Positions 21,613-34,827 of a DNA stretch of 64,000 nt are shown piece after piece. Numbering within the stretch: the first letter of the stretch is position 1; the number at the start of each line of letters is the position of its first letter. The notes beneath the pieces are model-generated. The model was not told where the DNA came from and did no database searches. It saw only the letters and a list, made by a program, of their open reading frames with translations. Both the position numbers and the translations under genes were made by a program. This stretch comes from Lewinellaceae bacterium (GTDB lineage Bacteria; Bacteroidota; Bacteroidia; Chitinophagales; Saprospiraceae), in the NCBI GenBank assembly GCA_016713985.1, contig JADJOD010000033.1:4907-68906 (forward strand), read 5' to 3'.

Positions 21613-21638
21613 GGAAGGCAGGCGTACACCTGCCTTCC
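21613..21638 (+). terminator. Stem-loop after the PI-PLC-like gene
   Basis: Ten-base perfect arms, ggaaggcagg and cctgccttcc, around cgtaca. There is no T-tract. It lies between this gene and the start of the giant repeat gene at 21683. Confidence 0.5.
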
Positions 21639-21682
21639 CCCCCATCTTTATTTCCTTAACGCTCAAATCCGTACACCATACT

Positions 21683-24600
21683 ATGGTTACCCAACACAAT
21701 TCCGCATACTTCCCCCTTTATCCCTTTCGCGGGCGGAATGCCGGCGCTTCGAATAAAATCCGTTTTGTTTTCCTGTTGGCAAGCCTGCTCCTGCTTGCCG
21801 GCATACTCGACGCCCAAACCACCTGGGACGGCTCGGCCAGCACTGTCTGGAACAATGCCGCCAACTGGTCGGCAGGTATCCCCGATATCAATGACGACGT
21901 AACCATTCCGAATGTGGCAAATGATCCGGTCATTCCTGCAGGGGTATCGGCAAACGCAAAATCGGTCACCGTTAACTCCGGCGCTTCGCTCACGATCAGC
22001 GCTTCGGGCAGTCTTAGTATCAATGGCTCCACGGGAGTTGGGATGACCAACAATGGAACAGTAATCAACTATGGAACACTCGCCCTCGGGAACATCACGG
22101 CATTGGGGACCGAAGGCCTCGAAAACTCCGGTACCCTGAACAACAACGCAGGTGCAACGCTCACCATCGACCGACCGTCTCAGGCTATGAATGCCTTGCA
22201 CAATAAATCTACCGGGAGTGTCACCAACTCGGGGAAAATAGTTTTTGGCGCCATCCTCGGATCCAACAGTGCTATTTGGAACGAAGGTTTTATCAACAAC
22301 AACGGCTGCACGGCGTTGATGAGCATCGAATCGAACAGCTATATTTTCGGTACGATATCCGGCGGAACCTTTACCAATTCCGGTACGATCATTGAAAACG
22401 GCTCGATAGGCTGTAATATCACCACCAATACAGGTATTATCCAAAACCTCAACGGCGGCACGTTTGGCGTTGTCACGAATACCGGCCTGATAACCACCGC
22501 AGCGGGAAAAATCTGGTCGGGTTGTGTCTCTTCAGACTGGAATGTCGCGTCGAACTGGCACGACGGCGTAGTGCCGGTATCGACAGACCACGTCAACATT
22601 TACGACCGGGCCAATGACCCGGCGATACCCAATGGCGCGGTAGCGGCAATCCGTTCCATGGTTATTTTTAGCGGAGGCTCTTTCACAGTTGGTCTCTCGG
22701 CCACATTAAACATCGATGACACACAAGCCTCAATCGGCCTGGACAACTTTGGAACCGTAACCAATAGCGGCCTGATGACGTTTGGTGCCGGCTTGAGTTC
22801 GGGAAGTATTGCCCTGACGAACAGGGGGCTTTTTACGAACAATGCAAGCGCCGAAATCAGGATCGACCGGGCTACAACTGTTGGGTTGTACAACTATAAC
22901 GGCACATTCCACAACTTCGGGAAGATTACCATAGGTTCCGTAGCCATTGCCGCGGATCACGGCCTGTCAAACCAGGGTACATTTAATAACAACACCGGCG
23001 GCGAAATCAAAATTGACCAGACAAACGACTTCGGAATTACCAACACCAACAACAGCACGTTTAACAACAACGCCAAGATCACCGTAGGCTCCGTGTCGGG
23101 CGTTGGAACGTATGGACTGCTCAACCGCTATAACTTTATCAACAATGCCGGCGGAGAAATTACGATCAACCGCTCCACCTCTGCGGGCATCTACAACACC
23201 GATGCCCTGACCTCCGGGAATATTGTAAATTCAGGTAAAATCACCATTGGGAATTTGGCAGATGTAGGCGTTTACGCCATTCAAAGTACCGAAACGGTCA
23301 GCAACAGTGCCTGCGGTCAGCTGATAATAAATCATCCAATAAGCAACGCCGGTACCTTTTCAAATTCCGGCTTGTTTAGGGTAAATACAACCGGAACGCA
23401 TGTCAATAACGCTTTGCCAAACAACGGTATCATCGAATACCCACAGGGCAACCCTATTCCGGGTGTGACGAACAATGACCTGCTGATTTCTCCAATCACT
23501 ATATGCGACATCAGTTTCGCGCCTGCGCTTACTATCGGAAGTACAAACAGTTTCGCTGCAGCCTCCACCTGGTACTGGAACCAATCCCTGACGTCTGTAG
23601 CCGGTTCGTACAACCAGGCGACAAATACGTTTACCTGGGCCACCATGCCGGCAACCGGCGTTTATACCTTATATTTTGTGGTAACGGATAACGCCAATGG
23701 TTGTTCCCGGACGGTATCCATCCGGGTGACTGCTTTTCCCGTGACGACGGCCGTTGCCGGTCCGGATCAAACCGGTGCGGCCACCTGCGGCCTGACCACG
23801 GTGACTCTGGCGGCCAACACGCCCATCTCAGGCACGGGCAGCTGGAGTATCGTGACGGGCAACGGCGGCACTTTCGGTAATGCGACCAGTCCGACCTCGA
23901 CATTCACGGGTAATGTGGGCGGCACCTATATCTTGCGCTGGACGATTGTAAATAGCATCTGTTCATCTACGGATGATGTAACGATCAAATTCAACCGTAA
24001 CCCGACGACGGCCAACGCAGGCGCAGACCAAACAGGCGCTTCTACCTGCGGCCAAACGCAGGTGACCCTGGCGGCCAATTTACCCACAGTCGGAACCGGG
24101 GCGTGGAGCATCGTCAGCGGCACAGGCGGATCGTTCGCCAATACGAGCAGTCCGAGTTCGACGTTCGCCGGCACGGCCGGCACTACTTACACGCTGCGCT
24201 GGACGATCAGCAACAGCCCCTGCACGGCCTCTACCGATGACGTAACGATCAAATTCAACCACAACCCGACGACGGCCAACGCAGGCCCCGACCAAACGGG
24301 CGCCACCACCTGCGGCCTGACCACGGTAACCCTGGCGGCCAATACACCCGCAGTTGGTACCGGGGCGTGGAGTATCGTCACCGGTACGGGTGGCTCATTT
24401 GGCAACGCCACCAGCCCGACTTCTACCTTCAGCGGTACGGCAGGCAATACCTACACGTTGCGCTGGACGATCTCGAATGCACCTTGTGTGCCTTCGACCG
24501 ACAACGTGACGATCAAATTCAACCGCAACCCAACGACGGCCAACGCAGGCCCGGACCAAACGGGCGCCACCACCTGCGGCCTGACCACGGTAACCCTGGC

Positions 24601-27600
24601 AGCCAATACACCCGCGGTTGGTACCGGAGCCTGGAGCATCGTCACCGGTACGGGTGGCTCATTTGGCAACGCGACCAGCCCGGTTTCTACCTTCAGCGGT
24701 ACGGCAGGCAATACCTACACGTTGCGCTGGACGATCTCGAATTCGCCTTGTGTGGCTTCGACGGACGACGTAACGATAAAATTCAACCGCAACCCGACAA
24801 CGGCCAATGCGGGCCCGGACCAAACGGGCGCCACCACCTGCGGCCAAACCACGGTAACCCTTGTGGCCAATACACCCGCGGTTGGTACCGGGGCGTGGAG
24901 CATCGTCACCGGTACGGGTGGCTCATTTGGCAACGCGACCAGCCCGACTTCTACCTTCAGCGGCACGGCAGGCAATACCTACACGTTGCGCTGGACGATC
25001 TCGAATGCACCTTGTGTGGCTTCGACCGACAACGTAATCATCACGTTCAACCGCAACCCGACGCCGGCCAACGCGGGCCCGGACCAAACGGGCGCCGCTA
25101 CCTGTGGCCTGACCACGGTAACCCTGGCGGCCAATACACCTGCGGTTGGTACCGGAGCCTGGAGCATCGTCACCGGTACGGGTGGTTCATTCGGCAACGC
25201 GACCAGCCCGACTTCTACCTTCAGCGGCACGGCAGGCAATACCTACACCCTGCGCTGGACGACATCGAATTCGCCTTGTGTGGCTTCCACCGACAACGTA
25301 ATCATCACGTTCAACCGCAACCCGACGCCGGCCAACGCGGGCCCGGACCAAACGGGCGCCGCTACCTGTGGCCTGACCACGGTAACCCTGGCGGCCAATA
25401 CACCCACGGTCGGTACCGGAGCCTGGAGCATCGTCACCGGCACGGGTGGTTCATTCGGCAACGCGACCAGCCCGACTTCTACCTTCAGCGGCACGGCAGG
25501 CAATACCTACACCCTGCGCTGGACGATATCGAATTCGCCTTGTGTGGCTTCCACCGACAACGTAATCATCACGTTCAACCGCAACCCGACGCCGGCCAAC
25601 GCAGGCCCGGACCAAACGGGCGCCACCACCTGCGGCCAAACCACGGTAACCCTTGTGGCCAATACACCCGCGGTTGGTACCGGAGCCTGGAGCATCGTCA
25701 CCGGCACGGGTGGTTCATTCGGCAACGCGACCAGCCCGACTTCTACCTTCAGCGGCACGGCAGGCAATACCTACACCCTGCGCTGGACGATATCGAATTC
25801 GCCTTGTGTGGCTTCCACCGACAACGTAATCATCACGTTCAACCGCAACCCGACGCCGGCCAACGCGGGCCCGGACCAAACGGGCGCCGCTACCTGTGGC
25901 CTGACCACGGTAACCCTGGCGGCCAATACACCTGCGGTTGGTACCGGAGCCTGGAGCATCGTCACCGGCACGGGTGGTTCATTCGGCAACGCGACCAGCC
26001 CGACTTCTACCTTCAGCGGCACGGCAGGCAATACCTACACGTTGCGCTGGACGATCTCGAATGCACCTTGTGTGGCTTCGACCGACAACGTAATCATCAC
26101 GTTCAACCGCAACCCGACGCCGGCCAACGCGGGCCCGGACCAAACGGGCGCCGCTACCTGTGGCCTGACCACGGTAACCCTGGCGGCCAATACACCCACG
26201 GTCGGTACCGGAGCCTGGAGCATCGTCACCGGTACGGGTGGTTCATTCGGCAACGCGACCAGCCCGACTTCTACCTTCAGCGGCACGGCAGGCAATACCT
26301 ACGCTGCGGACGATCTCGAATTCGCCTTGTGTGGCTTCGACCGACAACGTAATCATCACGTTCAACCGCAACCCGACGCCGGCCAACGCGGGCCCGGACC
26401 AAACGGGCGCCGCTACCTGTGGCCAAACCACGGTAACCCTGGCGGCCAATACACCCGCGGTCGGTACCGGAGCCTGGAGCATCGTCACCGGTACGGGTGG
26501 TTCATTCGGCAACGCGACCAGCCCGACTTCTACCTTCAGCGGCACGGCAGGCAACACCTACACCCTGCGCTGGACGATCTCGAATTCACCATGTGTGGCT
26601 TCCACGGACGACATGAACATCACCTTTAATCAGAATCCGGCTGTGACTTGTCCGGAGGATTTGACCGTCAATTCCAGCGACCCGGCCTTTAGCCTGAGCG
26701 GCGGCAGTCCGGTGGGCGGCACGTACAGCGGCCCTGGCGTGAGCGGCGGCCTGTTCACTCCGGCGGTGGCGGGCGGTGGCAACCATACCATCACGTATTC
26801 TTACACCACGGCAGCGGGTTGTTCGGGCTCTTGTACGTTTACCATCACGGTCAACACCAGCGTTTCCTGTCCGGCCAATTCCACGGTATGTATCAGTGAA
26901 CCGGCATTTACCCTGAGTGGCGGCAGCCCTGCGGGCGGCACGTACAGCGGCTCTGGTGTGAGCAGCGGCCTGTTCAACCCCGCAATGGCTGGAGCCGGTA
27001 CACATATTATCACGTATACCAACGGCGGATCCTGCACTTTTTCCATAACAGTAACGGCGCTGCCGACGCCGGCCAACGCCGGCGCGGATCAAACCAATGA
27101 AGCCACCTGCGGCCAGACCCAGGTTACGCTGGCTGCCAATACACCGACCGTGGGCACGGGCGCCTGGAGCATCGTCACCGGTACGGGTGGTTCATTCGGC
27201 AACGCGACCAGCCCGACTTCTACCTTCAGCGGTACGGCAGGCAATACCTACACCTTGCGCTGGACGATCTCGAATTCGCCTTGTGTGGCTTCGACGGACA
27301 ACGTAATCATCACGCTCAACCGCAACCCGACGCCGGCCAACGCGGGCCCGGACCAAACGGGCGCCGCTACCTGTGGCCTGACCACGGTAACCCTGGCGGC
27401 CAATACACCCACGGTCGGTACCGGAGCCTGGAGCATCGTCACCGGCACGGGTGGTTCATTTGGCAACGCGACCAGCCCGACTTCTACCTTCAGCGGTACG
27501 GCAGGCAATACCTACACCCTGCGCTGGACGACATCGAATTCGCCTTGTGTGGCTTCCACCGACAACGTAATCATCACGTTCAACCGCAACCCGACGCCGG

Positions 27601-30600
27601 CCAACGCAGGCCCCGACCAAACGGGCGCCACCACCTGTGGCCAGACCCAGGTTACGCTGGCTGCCAATACACCAACCGTGGGCACGGGCGCCTGGAGCAT
27701 CGTCACCGGTACGGGTGGTTCATTTGGCAACGCGACCAGCCCGACTTCTACCTTCAGCGGTACGGCAGGCAATACCTACACGTTGCGCTGGACGATCTCG
27801 AATTCGCCTTGTGTGGCTTCTACGGACAACGTAACGATCACGTTCAACCGCAACCCGACGACGGCCAATGCGGGCCCGGACCAAACGGGCGCCACCACCT
27901 GCGGCCAAACCACGGTAACCCTTGTGGCCAATACACCCACGGTCGGTACCGGGGCGTGGAGCATCGTCACCGGTACGGGTGGCTCATTTGGCAACGCGAC
28001 CAGCCCGACTTCTACCTTCAGCGGTACGGCAGGCAACACATACACCCTGCGCTGGACGATCTCGAATTCACCATGTGTGGCTTCCACGGACGACATGAAC
28101 ATCACCTTTAATCAGAATCCGGCTGTGACTTGTCCGGAGGATTTGACCGTCAATTCCAGCGACCCGGCCTTTAGCCTGAGCGGCGGCAGTCCGGTGGGCG
28201 GCACGTACAGCGGCCCTGGCGTGAGCGGTGGCCTGTTCACCCGGCGGTGGCGGGCGGTGGCAACCATACCATCACGTATTCTTACACCACGGCAGCGGGT
28301 TGTTCGGGCTCTTGCACGTTTACCATCACGGTCAACACCAGCGTTTCCTGTCCGGCCAATTCCACGGTATGTATCAGTGAACCGGCATTTACCCTGAGTG
28401 GCGGCAGCCCTGCGGGCGGCACGTACAGCGGCTCTGGTGTGAGCAGCGGCCTGTTCAACCCCGCAATGGCTGGAGCCGGTACACATATTATCACGTATAC
28501 CAATGGCGGATCCTGCACTTTTTCCATAACAGTAATGGCGCGCCGACGCCGGCCAACGCCGGCCCGGACCAAACGGGCGCCACCACCTGTGGCCAGACCC
28601 AGGTTACGCTGGCTGCCAATACACCAACCGTGGGCACGGGCGCGTGGAGCATCGTCACCGGTACGGGTGGCTCATTTGGCAACGCGACCAGCCCGACTTC
28701 TACCTTCAGCGGTACGGCAGGCAACACATACACCCTGCGCTGGACGATCTCGAATTCACCATGTGTGGCTTCCACGGACGACATGAACATCACCTTTAAT
28801 CAGAATCCGGCTGTGACTTGTCCGGAGGATTTGACCGTCAATTCCAGCGACCCGGCCTTTAGCCTGAGCGGCGGCAGTCCGGTGGGCGGCACGTACAGCG
28901 GCCCTGGCGTGAGCGGCGGCCTGTTCACTCCGGCGGTGGCGGGCGGTGGCAACCATACCATCACGTATTCTTACACCACGGCAGCGGGTTGTTCGGGCTC
29001 TTGCACGTTTACCATCACGGTCAACACCAGCGTTTCCTGTCCGGCCAATTCCACGGTATGTATCAGTGAACCGGCATTTACCCTGAGTGGCGGCAGCCCT
29101 GCGGGGCGGCACGTACAGCGGCCCTGGTGTGAGCAGCGGCCTGTTCAACCCCGCAATGGCTGGAGCCGGTACACATATTATCACGTATTTTTTCCATAAC
29201 AGTAATGGCGCTGCCGACGCCGGCCAACGCCGGCGCGGATCAAACCAATGAAGCCACCTGTGGCCAGACCCAGGTTACGCTGGCTGCCAATACACCGACC
29301 GTGGGCACGGGCGCGTGGAGCATCGTCACCGGTACGGGTGGTTCATTTGGCAACGCGACCAGCCCGACTTCTACCTTCAGCGGTACGGCGGGTAATACCT
29401 ACACCTTGCGCTGGACGATCTCGAATTCACCATGTGTGGCTTCCACGGACGACATGAACATCACCTTTAATCAGAATCCGGCTGTGACTTGTCCGGAGGA
29501 TTTGACCGTCAATTCCAGCGACCCGGCCTTTAGCCTGAGCGGCGGCAGTCCGGTGGGCGGCACGTACAGCGGCCCTGGCGTGAGCGGCGGCCTGTTCACT
29601 CCGGCGGTGGCGGGCGGTGGTGCGCACACCATCACGTATTCTTACACCACGGCAGCGGGTTGTCCGGGCTCTTGCACGTTTACCATCACGGTCAACACCA
29701 GCGTTTCCTGCCCGGCCAATTCCACAGTTTGTATCAGTGAACCGGCATTTACCCTGAGTGGCGGCAGCCCTGCGGGCGGCACGTACAGTGGCCCTGGTGT
29801 GAGCAGCGGCCTGTTCAACCCCGCAATGGCTGGAGCCGGTACACATATTATCACGTATACCAATGGCGGATCCTGCACTTTTTCCATAACAGTAATGGCG
29901 CTGCCGACGCCGGCCAACGCCGGCGCGGATCAAACCAATGAAGCCACCTGTGGCCAGACCCAGGTTACGCTGGCTGCCAATACACCAACCGTGGGCACGG
30001 GCGCCTGGAGCATCGTCACCGGCACAGGTGGTTCATTCGCCAATACAGGCAGCCCCACGTCCACCTTTAACGGTACGTCAGGCTCAACGTATACCCTGCG
30101 CTGGACAATCTCCAATACCTCTTGCCCGGCTTCCACCGATGAAACCGTGGTGACATTTAACCAAACTCCGGCGGTTTCCTGTCCGGATAACCTCACCGTA
30201 AATGCCGGTGACCTGGCGTTTACCCTGAGCGGCGGCAGTCCGGTAGGCGGTATGTACAGCGGCCCTGGTGTGAGCGGTGGCCTGTTTAACCCCGCAACGG
30301 CCGGGACAGGTACCCACGCGATTACGTACACCTACACCAACGCATCGGGTTGCACGGGCGCCTGTACGTTTACCATCACGGTCAATTCCGGTGACGCTTC
30401 CGTTCAGATCAGCGGCGTGGTTATCTGGGAGCACGACGGCAGCAGCGGTGTGGGCAGCACGACCGTTAGTCTGAGCGGCGACCAATCCGACTCGGTAACA
30501 ACACTGGCCAGTGGGCTTTACAGTCTCAGCGCCATTTCCGGGAGCAATTTCACCGTCCAACCGGCAAAGAACATCAACAAACTCAACGGTTTGACCTCCG

Positions 30601-31640
30601 CAGACGTGACGGCCATTCAGCAGCACGTGGCCAACGTCAACCTGTTGCCGGCACCGTTCAAACGGATCGCCGCAGACGTGAACAAAAGCAACACCATCAC
30701 CTCGCTCGACGCCACGCTTGTCAACCAGGCCCTGCTGGGCAACCAGTCGGCGCTCAACCAGATTACTTCCTGGCGTTTTGTGCCGGCTTCGTACACGTTC
30801 CCCAACCCGAATGTACCTTGGGGTTTCCCGGAGCAAATTGAATTGTCTGGCGTCAACGGCGTCATAGAAGGACAGGACTTCAAGGGCGTCAAACTGGGCG
30901 ACGTGGTGAGTACCTGGGCGAATCCGGCGAATTTTGGCGGCGGCCAGCCACTTGTGTTGCGGGCAGAGGACCGGGCGCTGGAGGCTGGATCAGAGGTGAT
31001 CGCGGAGTTTCGGGCCGATCAACTGGATGACCTGTCTTCCTTCCAGTTCGCGTTGTACTTTAACCCGGAGCAGTTGCAATTGCTTGACATAGAGCCTTTA
31101 ACGGAATTGCCGATGTCGGCGGACAACTTTGGCACCTACCATGTGTCCGACGGAGAAATCCGGGTAGTCTGGGCGCAGGCGGAAGGTGTGTTTGTGGAGG
31201 AAGCAACTCCGGTTTTCCGTCTGATATTCAAGGTGTTGGAAACAGGTGGTGCCCTCAGCGAAGCGTTGCAACTGGCAGAAGAAGTGCTCGAAGGTCATGT
31301 GTATACGAGCACGCTGGCGGACAACAAGGTAAAACTTCAGTTTACAGGTACCACAAGCGCTGGCGATCCGGTTGTGCAGCCGCGGGTCGAGTTGCTGCAA
31401 AACCGCCCCAACCCCTTCAACGGCGTGACAACGATTTCATTTGTCCTTCCGCAGGAATCAGTAGCACAGTTGCGGGTGTACGACGCCTCGGGCCGTGTGT
31501 TGTTTTCACAGCAGAAAAACTACCCGGCGGGCAAACAGGAGGAAACACTCGAACTGGAAGGCGCGAGTGGGGTATTGTACTACGAACTGACGACGCTTTC
31601 GGGGGTATTGACCCGAAAAATGACCCTGTTGCAAGAATAG
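21683..31640 (+). CDS. Giant secreted PKD-like repeat protein with dockerin, cohesin-like and sorting domains; five frame breaks
   Basis: About 3,300 residues if the frame breaks are repaired. The start at 21683 gives a late signal segment (FVFLLASLLLLAGILDAQ). Residues ~45-680 are beta-helix-like with many NNAG/NSG turns. Then follow 18 copies of an ~88-residue PKD-like unit (ANAGPDQTGA, VTLAANTP, GTGAWSIVTGTGG, TYTLRWTISNSPC), interspersed from 26.6 kb with SGGSP..GTYSGPGVSGGLF modules. The C-terminal ~420 residues hold a CNA-B-like segment, a dockerin-like pair (KLNGLTSADVTAIQQH, AADVNKSNTITSLDATLV), a cohesin-like domain and a sorting tail (LLQNRPNPFNGVTTISFVLP). Breaks: ~26301 (5 bases lost), ~28240 and ~28543 (1 lost each), ~29105 (1 gained), ~29187 (20 lost). 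Probably an adhesin or matrix protein. Confidence 0.78.
23740..30171 (+). repeat. Near-identical 264-base tandem coding repeats, 18 copies with interleaved modules
   Basis: Ten or more consecutive 264-base units run from 23740 to about 26630. A second set then alternates one or more units with a ~530-base module pair from 26630 to 30171. Neighbouring units differ at only a few positions (for example GLTT versus GQTT, ANTPAV versus ANTPTV, ISNSPC versus ISNAPC), which indicates recent duplication or gene conversion. Every frame break of the giant gene lies in this array, so copy number and exact sequence should be treated as uncertain. Confidence 0.85.
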
Positions 31641-31724
31641 TTCAAGACTTCACAAGAATCTTGAAGGGTTGCCGGCTGACCCCGACAGCAACGTTACCTC
31701 TGAAAACAGGTATAAAACTCCGTA

Positions 31725-31750
31725 CGGGCGGACAAAAAGTTGTCCGCCCG
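31725..31750 (+). terminator. Strong hairpin after the giant repeat gene
   Basis: cgggcggacaa and ttgtccgcccg form an 11-base perfect stem, 85 bases past the stop. There is no T-run on either side. Confidence 0.55.
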
Positions 31751-31923
31751 TTGCAGAGATAAATGGTGCCGGACACAAAAAACACATGCGCATCCGCCTG
31801 GCGCCCGTCATAACATGGTTGCAATTTTGCCTGCAATTTTAACGACTGTTGGACCCCCTGAAGAAGAAGACAGAAAAAGAATCGCTGCAGTTCGTTTTCT
31901 TTGCTTTGCCAATTCGACCGCCA

Positions 31924-34663
31924 TTGAAAAAACAAGCGCTATTTTTCATTTTTTTGCTCGCCAGTGCCTTCGTATCCGGACAAACACCCGTGCTGCAAGA
32001 TTCCCTGAAAGTATGGCTCCGCGCTGCTATGGATTTGTACGATCAGGGCGACCATGCCAAAAGTGCGGAAATGGCCCTGAAATGTGTAGAAGTAGCCGAA
32101 AAAGAAGGCGTCAAGGGAATAGTGGGCAGGGCGTATCATTGTCTGGCCCGCGGTGCATTCCAGGTGCAGGATTTTGAAAAAGGTATGAAATACGCCCGGC
32201 AGGCACTCCGCATCAACCGGCAGGAGAATGACTACAACGCAGTCGGCGATGTTTGCACGGTCATGGCTACCCTGCATCTGGCTACCAACCAACTGGATTC
32301 CGCCTACCGATACGGCGAACTGGCGCTACACAACTACCGACAAGGGGGCAATGAGCAGGGCGAAGTGCTTGCCCACACAAAAATGGGTCATGTCTTCAAC
32401 CTCCGTGGTGAATACGAAAAGGCCACGCCCTATTACCTGCGCGCTTATGAACTGGCCCGAAAAGACACCCTCTCGCGGGCTTTTATGACCGCCAACATCT
32501 GCCTTGCCAGCAACTACATCTATCGGAAAATGCCCGATAAAGCGCTTCAGCACAACCGAAAATGTTACGAGATTGCCAAAGCGCTCAACATGTTCTATGA
32601 ACAGAGCACCGCACTCCATTATTTTTCCGGCATCTACGAACTCAAAGGTGACTACAAAAACGCGCTTGAATACCAGCGGCTGTATTCGGAAATCCGCGAC
32701 TCGGCGATGAACGCCGAGCGGGTCAAACAGGTAAAAGAACTGGAAATCAAGTACGAAGCCGCCCAAAGGGAGGACGAAATTCAGTTGCTGGAGAACGACA
32801 AATCCCGCCAGCGGGCCTTCATCTGGGCGACTTTGACTACGCTGGCCCTGCTGCTTTTTGTGGCAGTACAAATTTATCGCTCCTACCGCCGCCGCACCAG
32901 CGACAACCGAAAACTGACTGCCGTCAACATCTCGCTCGAAGCGGAAAAAATCAAAACCGAACAACAACTTGCCGAAGAGGCCCGCGAACGCGAACGCCTC
33001 AATGAAATGGATGCGTTCAAAACCCGGTTTTTTACCAACATCAGCCACGAATTCCGCACTCCGCTCACCGTAATCCTCGGTATGGCCGAACAATTAGAAA
33101 AAGGCGTTGCCTGGAAAGATGGCCCGGAATCAGGCCGGCACATCGCCCTGATCAAACGCAACGGGCAAAACCTCCTGCGCCTCATCAACGAGATATTGGA
33201 TTTGGCAAAATTGGAAAGCAATGCGCTAAAAATGAACTATGTAAAAGGCGATGTGCTTGCCTTACCTGCGCTATATCGCCGAGAGTATGCACTCCCTTGC
33301 CGATACCAAAAATGTGCAATTGCGCGTGGAAAACAGCCGGGATAGCATCGTGATGGACTACGACCCGGAGCGCCTGTTGCAAATTGTACACAACCTGCTC
33401 TCTAACGCCATCAAATTCACGCCCGCCGGCGGGGAAGTGGTGATGAAACTGGAAACTGGAAATTCGAAATTCGAAAATGGAAATGGGAAAATGGAAAATG
33501 GGGATATGGAGCAATTTCCAATTTCCAGTTCCCCATTTCTCATTTCTATCTCCGATACCGGTGTCGGCATAACGCCAGAAGAATTGCCGCTGGTGTTCGA
33601 CCGGTTTTTTCAAGCCAAAAACCAGGAAAAAACAAAAACAGGCGGCACGGGCATCGGCCTGTCGTTGACACGCGAACTGGTACGCGCCATGAACGGCGAT
33701 ATTTCAGTGGAGAGCAGGGTAGGCGCCGGAACAACTTTTAAAGTTGAATTGCCGGTTGCAAACAAGGCAGAACTTGCGACAGAATCCGTTCCTGCAGCAA
33801 GATTTATGGCTTCAGACGGGCTTGCGCATCATTTGAAGGTGGAAACCCTCACACACAACCTGGAAGCAGGAAGTCATCTGCTCATCATCGAAGATAACCC
33901 GGACGTGGTGGAATACCTGGCGGCCTGCCTCGGTAAATGCTACCACCTCGATTTCGCTTACGACGGCCAGGCTGGCATCGAAAAAGCCATCGCCACAATT
34001 CCCGATCTCATCATATCCGACGTGATGATGCCCGAAAAAGACGGTTTCGAGGTAGTGGAAACACTAAAAAACGACGAGCGCACCAGTCACATCCCCATCA
34101 TTTTGCTCACCGCCCGGTCCACTGTTGCCGATCGCATTGCCGGGCTGAAACGCGGCGCCGATGCCTATCTGGCCAAACCCTTTGTGGAAGAAGAATTGCT
34201 GGTGGTGGCAACCGGTTTGATGGAAACCCGCCGGAAGCTACAGGAAAAATACCGGCATACAGACCTGGAAACCGCACCTGCTGTGGCAGCACAGAACCCC
34301 GAAGCGACCGAACAAAAATCCTTCTTTGACCTTGAAAACCTTTTTCTGCAAAAAGTGATCGCCCTGATCGACGCGCACCTCGACGACGCTGAATTCGGCA
34401 ACGCCGAACTCAGCCGCAAAATGCTCATGAGCGAGTCGCAGCTGCACCGAAAAATCAAGGCCCTGACCGACTTGTCGCTTTCGGTCTTTATCCGCAGCGT
34501 CCGGCTCCGGCGTGGCCGCGTCCTGCTGCAAACCACCCACCTGACCGTCTCCGAAATTGCCTACTCCGTAGGCTTCACTGACCTCGCGTATTTCTCCCGT
34601 ACATTCTCTGCCGAGTTCGGAACAGCCCCTTCAACCTTCAGAAAAGAAGGATTGCAAGAATAG
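31924..34663 (+). CDS. HTCS-A: TPR hybrid histidine kinase with receiver and AraC-type DNA-binding domain, one frameshift
   Basis: About 913 residues. A TTG at 31924 is the best start because it yields the signal peptide KKQALFFIFLLASAFVSGQ. TPR repeats occupy ~30-270, then a coiled segment and one TM helix (ATLTTLALLLFVAVQIY). The HisKA domain has NISHEFRTPLTVILG (His ~374). One extra base at ~33262 moves the frame before the HATPase domain (N box LLSNAIKFTP, G1 DTGVGI, G2 GTGIGLSL). A receiver domain (LIISDVMMPEKDG) and an AraC-type HTH (LRRGRVLLQTTHLTVSEIAY) finish it. A 78-base palindrome-bearing insertion sits in the HATPase loop at 33453-33530. It is one-protein sensing and transcription control, probably of an adjacent secreted protein. 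Confidence 0.88.
33453..33530. repeat. In-frame hairpin insertion inside the HTCS-A ATPase domain
   Basis: aactggaaatt at 33454-33464 pairs with aatttccagtt at 33520-33530. Between them is a purine-rich run of near repeats (ggaaatgggaaaatggaaaa). It encodes a low-complexity loop between the strands VVMKL and LISIS. It is absent from the equivalent place in normal HATPase domains, and a different palindrome occupies the same place in HTCS-B. Confidence 0.65.
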
Positions 34664-34693
34664 TCCAAGGTTTTGCCAGAATAATGAAAGGGC

Positions 34694-34717
34694 TGCGGGC
34701 GCCCCTGCCCGCACTTT
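34694..34717 (+). terminator. Terminator-like hairpin after HTCS-A
   Basis: tgcgggc and gcccgca with a six-base loop are followed by cttttg, 31 bases after the stop codon. Short stem, moderate T-run. Confidence 0.5.
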
Positions 34718-34827
34718 TGCCTCCGAATTCAGATAGTTCATCTCCGAACGGGAGGGCTGAAGGCTTCCTCCAGGCCCTCTCACTTCGGAGAGAATTTTTC
34801 ACACTTGATTTTCACAAAATTCTGGAG

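Noticed and set aside
24367..26352. A 661-codon plus-strand reading frame inside the repeat array
   Set aside because: It is the same array in another frame (HRQRNHHVQPQPDAGQR pattern), open only because the unit has no stop in that frame.
24979..28793. Regularly spaced 86- to 109-codon reading frames on the minus strand
   Set aside because: They repeat with the 264-base period of the sense-strand PKD array and are antisense shadows of it.
23740..30171. CRISPR array
   Set aside because: The repeats are 264 bases, coding, and have no unique spacers.
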